NCBI RefSeq assembly: GCF_000282335.1
Contig: NZ_AKJM01000034.1
Location: forward strand, 1 to 64,000
Source: Pseudomonas sp. GM48
Lineage (GTDB): Bacteria; Pseudomonadota; Gammaproteobacteria; Pseudomonadales; Pseudomonadaceae
DNA: 64,000 nt
Direction of reading: 5' to 3'
Positions 59,323 through 64,000 of the stretch are shown here, in pieces (within the stretch, counting starts at the first letter, position 1; every line of letters begins with the position of its first letter). The notes beneath the pieces were generated by a model, which saw only the letters and a program-made list of their open reading frames with translations, was not told the origin of the DNA and did no database searches. The position numbers and the translations under genes were made by a program.

Positions 59323-59727
59323 TTAATCGTTGTACTGGCTCAATAGCCGCTCTAGTCGTGCACTGAGGCGGCGTTTGATTTCGGTTTCGATGTGCGGGGC
59401 GAAATCGTCGATCACGTCTTGCATGATCAGTTGCGCGGCGGCGCGCAATTCGCTGTCCAGGTGCAGCAAGTCATCCGGGTTCTTGCTGGCGGCAGGCGTC
59501 GATGCCGTCGCGGTGACAGGTTCAACGGCAGGGGCTGTCGGTAGCAAGACGGACGGCGAAGGCTCGCTCACGGCGTCGAACAACATCGGAATCTGTTCCT
59601 GATCGCCTTCCTCGACCGTGTCGGTCAGCAGGGGCGGTTGCAGGTTGTCGTCGCCGAGCAATTGGCGGATCGACTCAAGGTCGTCCAGCAGGTGCGCGGA
59701 CTGTTGCAGCGGTTTTGGAGTGTCCAT
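59323..59727 (-). CDS. Hypothetical protein encoded after holC
   Basis: A 134-residue acidic protein with no motif I can name. The N-terminal 20 residues (LLDDLESIRQLLG) and C-terminal 45 (LRAAAQLIMQDVIDDFAPHIETEIKRRL) look helical, joined by a Pro/Ala/Thr-rich, probably disordered middle. It follows holC by eight bases and is likely co-transcribed. I recall a similar gene at this place in other Pseudomonas, so it is conserved, function unknown. Confidence 0.8.
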   Translation of the reverse strand: MDTPKPLQQSAHLLDDLESIRQLLGDDNLQPPLLTDTVEEGDQEQIPMLFDAVSEPSPSVLLPTAPAVEPVTATASTPAASKNPDDLLHLDSELRAAAQLIMQDVIDDFAPHIETEIKRRLSARLERLLSQYND

Positions 59728-59735
59728 TGGAAGGC

Positions 59736-60164
59736 TCAGAGTCGCTGTAAACGGTGATCTTGCAGAGGATAGCCCTGTTCGCGGTAGAAACGGAAACTCT
59801 CCCGCGCGGCCTGGCGAATCGTCGGGTCTTCCACCACCACTTCTGCCACGCGGGCGAAACGCTGGGCAAAGGCCGGGACTTTCAGGTCAAGATTGACCAG
59901 CAGGTCCTGATGCTGACCGCAATCGTCACCCAGACCCAGGACGATCAAGCCGTCCGGTTCGTTTTCGGCGGGACCGTGGGGCACGAAGCTTTCACCTTTG
60001 AATGCCCAGAGACGCGCGTCGAGATCGTCGCGCTGGGAGGCATCGCTGCAATGCAGGTAGACGCGGTGACCCATGCGCCAGGCTTTTTCGGTGAGCTTGC
60101 AGGCGAAATCCAGGCGTGCCGATGGATCGGCGCTGGGCAGGATATAGAAGTCGACTTTGGTCAT
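59736..60164 (-). CDS. holC: DNA polymerase III chi subunit
   Basis: A 142-residue protein: VDFYILPSADPSARLDFACKLTEKAW, HRVYLHC and LDARLWAFKGESFVPHG are family signatures. Chi joins the clamp loader to single-strand binding protein. It lies 61 bases downstream of pepA, as usual in gamma-proteobacteria. Confidence 0.93.
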   Translation of the reverse strand: MTKVDFYILPSADPSARLDFACKLTEKAWRMGHRVYLHCSDASQRDDLDARLWAFKGESFVPHGPAENEPDGLIVLGLGDDCGQHQDLLVNLDLKVPAFAQRFARVAEVVVEDPTIRQAARESFRFYREQGYPLQDHRLQRL

Positions 60165-60225
60165 TGCGGTTCCTGAGCTTCACGTGGCGTCACCGCATAA
60201 GTGACGCCACGTGAAGTCATCGGTT

Positions 60226-62111
<1,886 letters not shown>

Positions 62112-63230
62112 TTGATCGTCTTCCGTTATCTGTCCCGCGAAGTCCTGTTGACCTTGAGCGCCGTCAGCGCCGTGCTGCTGGTCATCATCATGAGCGGTCG
62201 CTTCATCAAATACCTCGCCCAGGCGGCCTCGGGCCTGCTGGATCCGGGCTCGCTGTTCCTGATCATGGGCTTTCGCATGCCGGGGTTCCTGCAGCTGATC
62301 CTGCCGCTGGGGCTGTTTCTCGGGATCCTGTTGTCCTACGGGCGGCTGTACCTCGAAAGCGAAATGACCGTGCTCTCGGCCACCGGCATGAGCCAGCAGC
62401 GGCTGGTCTGGATGACGATGTTTCCTGCCACTCTGGTTGCACTCGTCGTCGCGTGGCTGAGCCTGAGCCTGGCGCCACAAGGGGCCAATCAGTTTCAGCT
62501 GCTGCTGAACAAGCAGGATGCCCTCACCGAATTCGATACCCTGGAGCCAGGGCGCTTCCAGGCCCTGCGTGACGGTACCCGGGTCACCTACACCGAACGC
62601 ATGTCCGATGATCGCGTGAATCTGGGCGGTGTGTTCATCTCGCAAAAGAACATCAGTTCCAACAACAAGGATCGCGGAATTTCTGTGCTCGTGGCGGAAA
62701 AGGGGCGTCAGGAGATTCGTCCGGACGGCAACCGCTACCTGATCCTGGATAACGGTTATCGCTATGACGGCAGTCCGGGACAGGCCGACTACCGGGCGAT
62801 CAAGTACGACGAGTACGGCGTGTTGCTGCCAAAACCGGAAGTCAGTGACGAAGTCACCGACCGTGACGCGATGCCGACCAGTACGTTGATCGGCAGTGAA
62901 GACATTCGCCTGCGCGCCGAATTGCAATGGCGCATATCGCTGCCGTTGCTGGTGTTCATCGTGACCTTGATGGCGGTGCCGCTGTCGCGGGTCAACCCGC
63001 GTCAGGGCCGCTTCCTCAAATTACTGCCGGCGATTCTTCTTTATATGGCTTACCTGACCATTCTGATTGCCGCCCGCGGTGCCTTGGACAAGGGCAAGAT
63101 CCCCGCGGCACTGGGCTTGTGGTGGGTGCACGGGATTTTCCTGGCCATCGGCCTGGGTTTGCTTTATTGGGAACCCTTGCAATTGAAGAGGGCGAGTCGC
63201 CGCAGCGCGCTGGAGGTGGCCCGTGGTTAA
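62112..63230 (+). CDS. lptF: LPS export ABC transporter permease LptF
   Basis: A 372-residue permease of the LptB2FG complex that extracts LPS from the inner membrane. It begins IVFRYLSREVLLTLSAVSAV, has six TM helices in two groups (about 10-125 and 270-365) and a periplasmic jellyroll between. The TTG at 62112 with GGAG eight bases upstream is preferred; a GTG three codons earlier is possible. It overlaps lptG by seven bases. Confidence 0.93.
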   Translation: MIVFRYLSREVLLTLSAVSAVLLVIIMSGRFIKYLAQAASGLLDPGSLFLIMGFRMPGFLQLILPLGLFLGILLSYGRLYLESEMTVLSATGMSQQRLVWMTMFPATLVALVVAWLSLSLAPQGANQFQLLLNKQDALTEFDTLEPGRFQALRDGTRVTYTERMSDDRVNLGGVFISQKNISSNNKDRGISVLVAEKGRQEIRPDGNRYLILDNGYRYDGSPGQADYRAIKYDEYGVLLPKPEVSDEVTDRDAMPTSTLIGSEDIRLRAELQWRISLPLLVFIVTLMAVPLSRVNPRQGRFLKLLPAILLYMAYLTILIAARGALDKGKIPAALGLWWVHGIFLAIGLGLLYWEPLQLKRASRRSALEVARG

Positions 63231-64000
63231 GCTGGATCGCTACATTGGTAGCAGCGTGTTCATGGCGATTCTGGCGGTGCTCGGGATCATTCTTGGTCTG
63301 GCGACACTGTTTGCCTTCATCGACGAGATGAGTGAAGTCAGCGATACCTACACCCTGGTCGATGCGCTGAGTTATGTGTTGTTGACCGCTCCGCGCCGGA
63401 TGTACGAAATGCTGCCGATGGCCGCGCTGATCGGCTGCCTGATCGGTCTGGGCAGTCTGGCCAGCAACAGTGAACTGACCGTCATGCGCGCCGCCGGTGT
63501 GTCGATCGGCCGGATCGTCTGGGCAGTGATGAAACCGATGCTGGTATTGATGCTCGCCGGTGTGCTGGTAGGCGAGTACATCGCGCCGCCTGCCGAAACC
63601 GCCGCACAGGCCAATCGCTCGCTGGCCCAGGGCAGCGGCGATGCACAAAGCGCCAAGCACGGCTTGTGGCACCGCCAGGGCGACGAGTTCATTCACGTCA
63701 ACTCGGTGCAACCCAACGGTATCTTGTACGGCGTGACCCGCTACCGTTTCGACAACGAACGGCACATGCTGTCGGCGAGCTTCGCCAAGCGTGCCGAGTT
63801 CGACACGGATCACTGGCAGCTGACGGACGTCACGACCACGCTGTTCCACGAGCGCAGCACTGAAGTGGTGTCGACTCCGATCGAGCGCTGGGAAGTAGCC
63901 TTGAGTCCGCAATTGCTGAGCACCGTGGTCATGGTGCCGGAGTCGCTGTCGATCAGCGGTCTGTGGGGGTATATCCACTATCTGGCGGAGCAGGGGTTGA
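63224..64000 (+). CDS. lptG: LPS export ABC transporter permease LptG (partial, runs off right edge)
   Basis: The visible 259 residues start at GTG 63224 (VKLDRYIGSSVFMAILAVLG), show the first TM group with MYEMLPMAALIGCLIGLGSLASNSELTVMRAAG (the coupling-helix region that contacts LptB) and most of the periplasmic domain. The frame is open to base 64000. It partners LptF and is translationally coupled to it. Confidence 0.94.

Overview
The window is a stretch of chromosome from a Pseudomonas of the P. fluorescens type. The evidence is the gene order (iscRSUA-hscBA-fdx-iscX-ndk-rlmN-pilW-rodZ-ispG-hisS-yfgM-bamB-der; queA-tgt-yajC-secD-secF; holC-pepA // lptF-lptG), high-GC codon use, and 13 loci of the short GGAGCG-type inverted REP elements typical of that group. 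No rRNA, CRISPR array or insertion sequence was seen. One tRNA (Leu, CAA anticodon) is present.

Layout. 1-2.0 kb: a DUF2235 lipase-like protein overlapping a DUF2931-like lipoprotein, probably an effector/immunity-type pair. 2.2-15.0 kb: an AraC-type regulator, a small serine hydrolase, then a co-directional lipid-type cluster (DUF1302, DUF1329, Ycf48-like, RND/MMPL exporter, acyl-CoA dehydrogenase, fatty-acyl-CoA ligase). 15.3 kb: a small 2-TM ion channel. 15.8-20.9 kb (minus): the soluble NAD-dependent molybdenum formate dehydrogenase operon fdsGBAD, with a hairpin-rich upstream region and no fdsC/fdhD. 21.5-27.2 kb: an accessory region with two compact modules facing each other: XRE-ImmA/IrrE plus DUF4411 (toxin-antitoxin-like), and a visibly AT-rich two-gene module in which a SIR2-like/P-loop fusion overlaps a nucleoside 2-deoxyribosyltransferase. 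The second is the best candidate for an undescribed, probably antiphage, system. The region ends at a small hypothetical gene and tRNA-Leu.

27.2-36.1 kb: queuosine synthesis (queA, tgt), the Sec accessory complex (yajC, secD, secF), a glycine-zipper envelope protein, suhB, trmJ and cysE. 36.3-51.4 kb: the iron-sulfur operon and the long conserved block that follows, with two IscR-type sites upstream of iscR and an ndk promoter candidate inside the terminator hairpin that ends the isc genes. 51.7-64.0 kb: a methionine/glutamine-type aminotransferase with an omega-amidase, leuA behind a leucine-rich leader peptide, an M23 peptidase, xseA, a TSUP permease, a hypothetical gene with holC and pepA, then lptF and the start of lptG, which runs off the right edge.

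The core parts look ordinary and intact. The interest lies in the SIR2/deoxyribosyltransferase module, the ImmA/DUF4411 pair with its coupled small ORF, the structured fds upstream region, the leuA leader and the DUF1302-to-ligase cluster. All calls come from reading the sequence and remembered family features; no database search was run.
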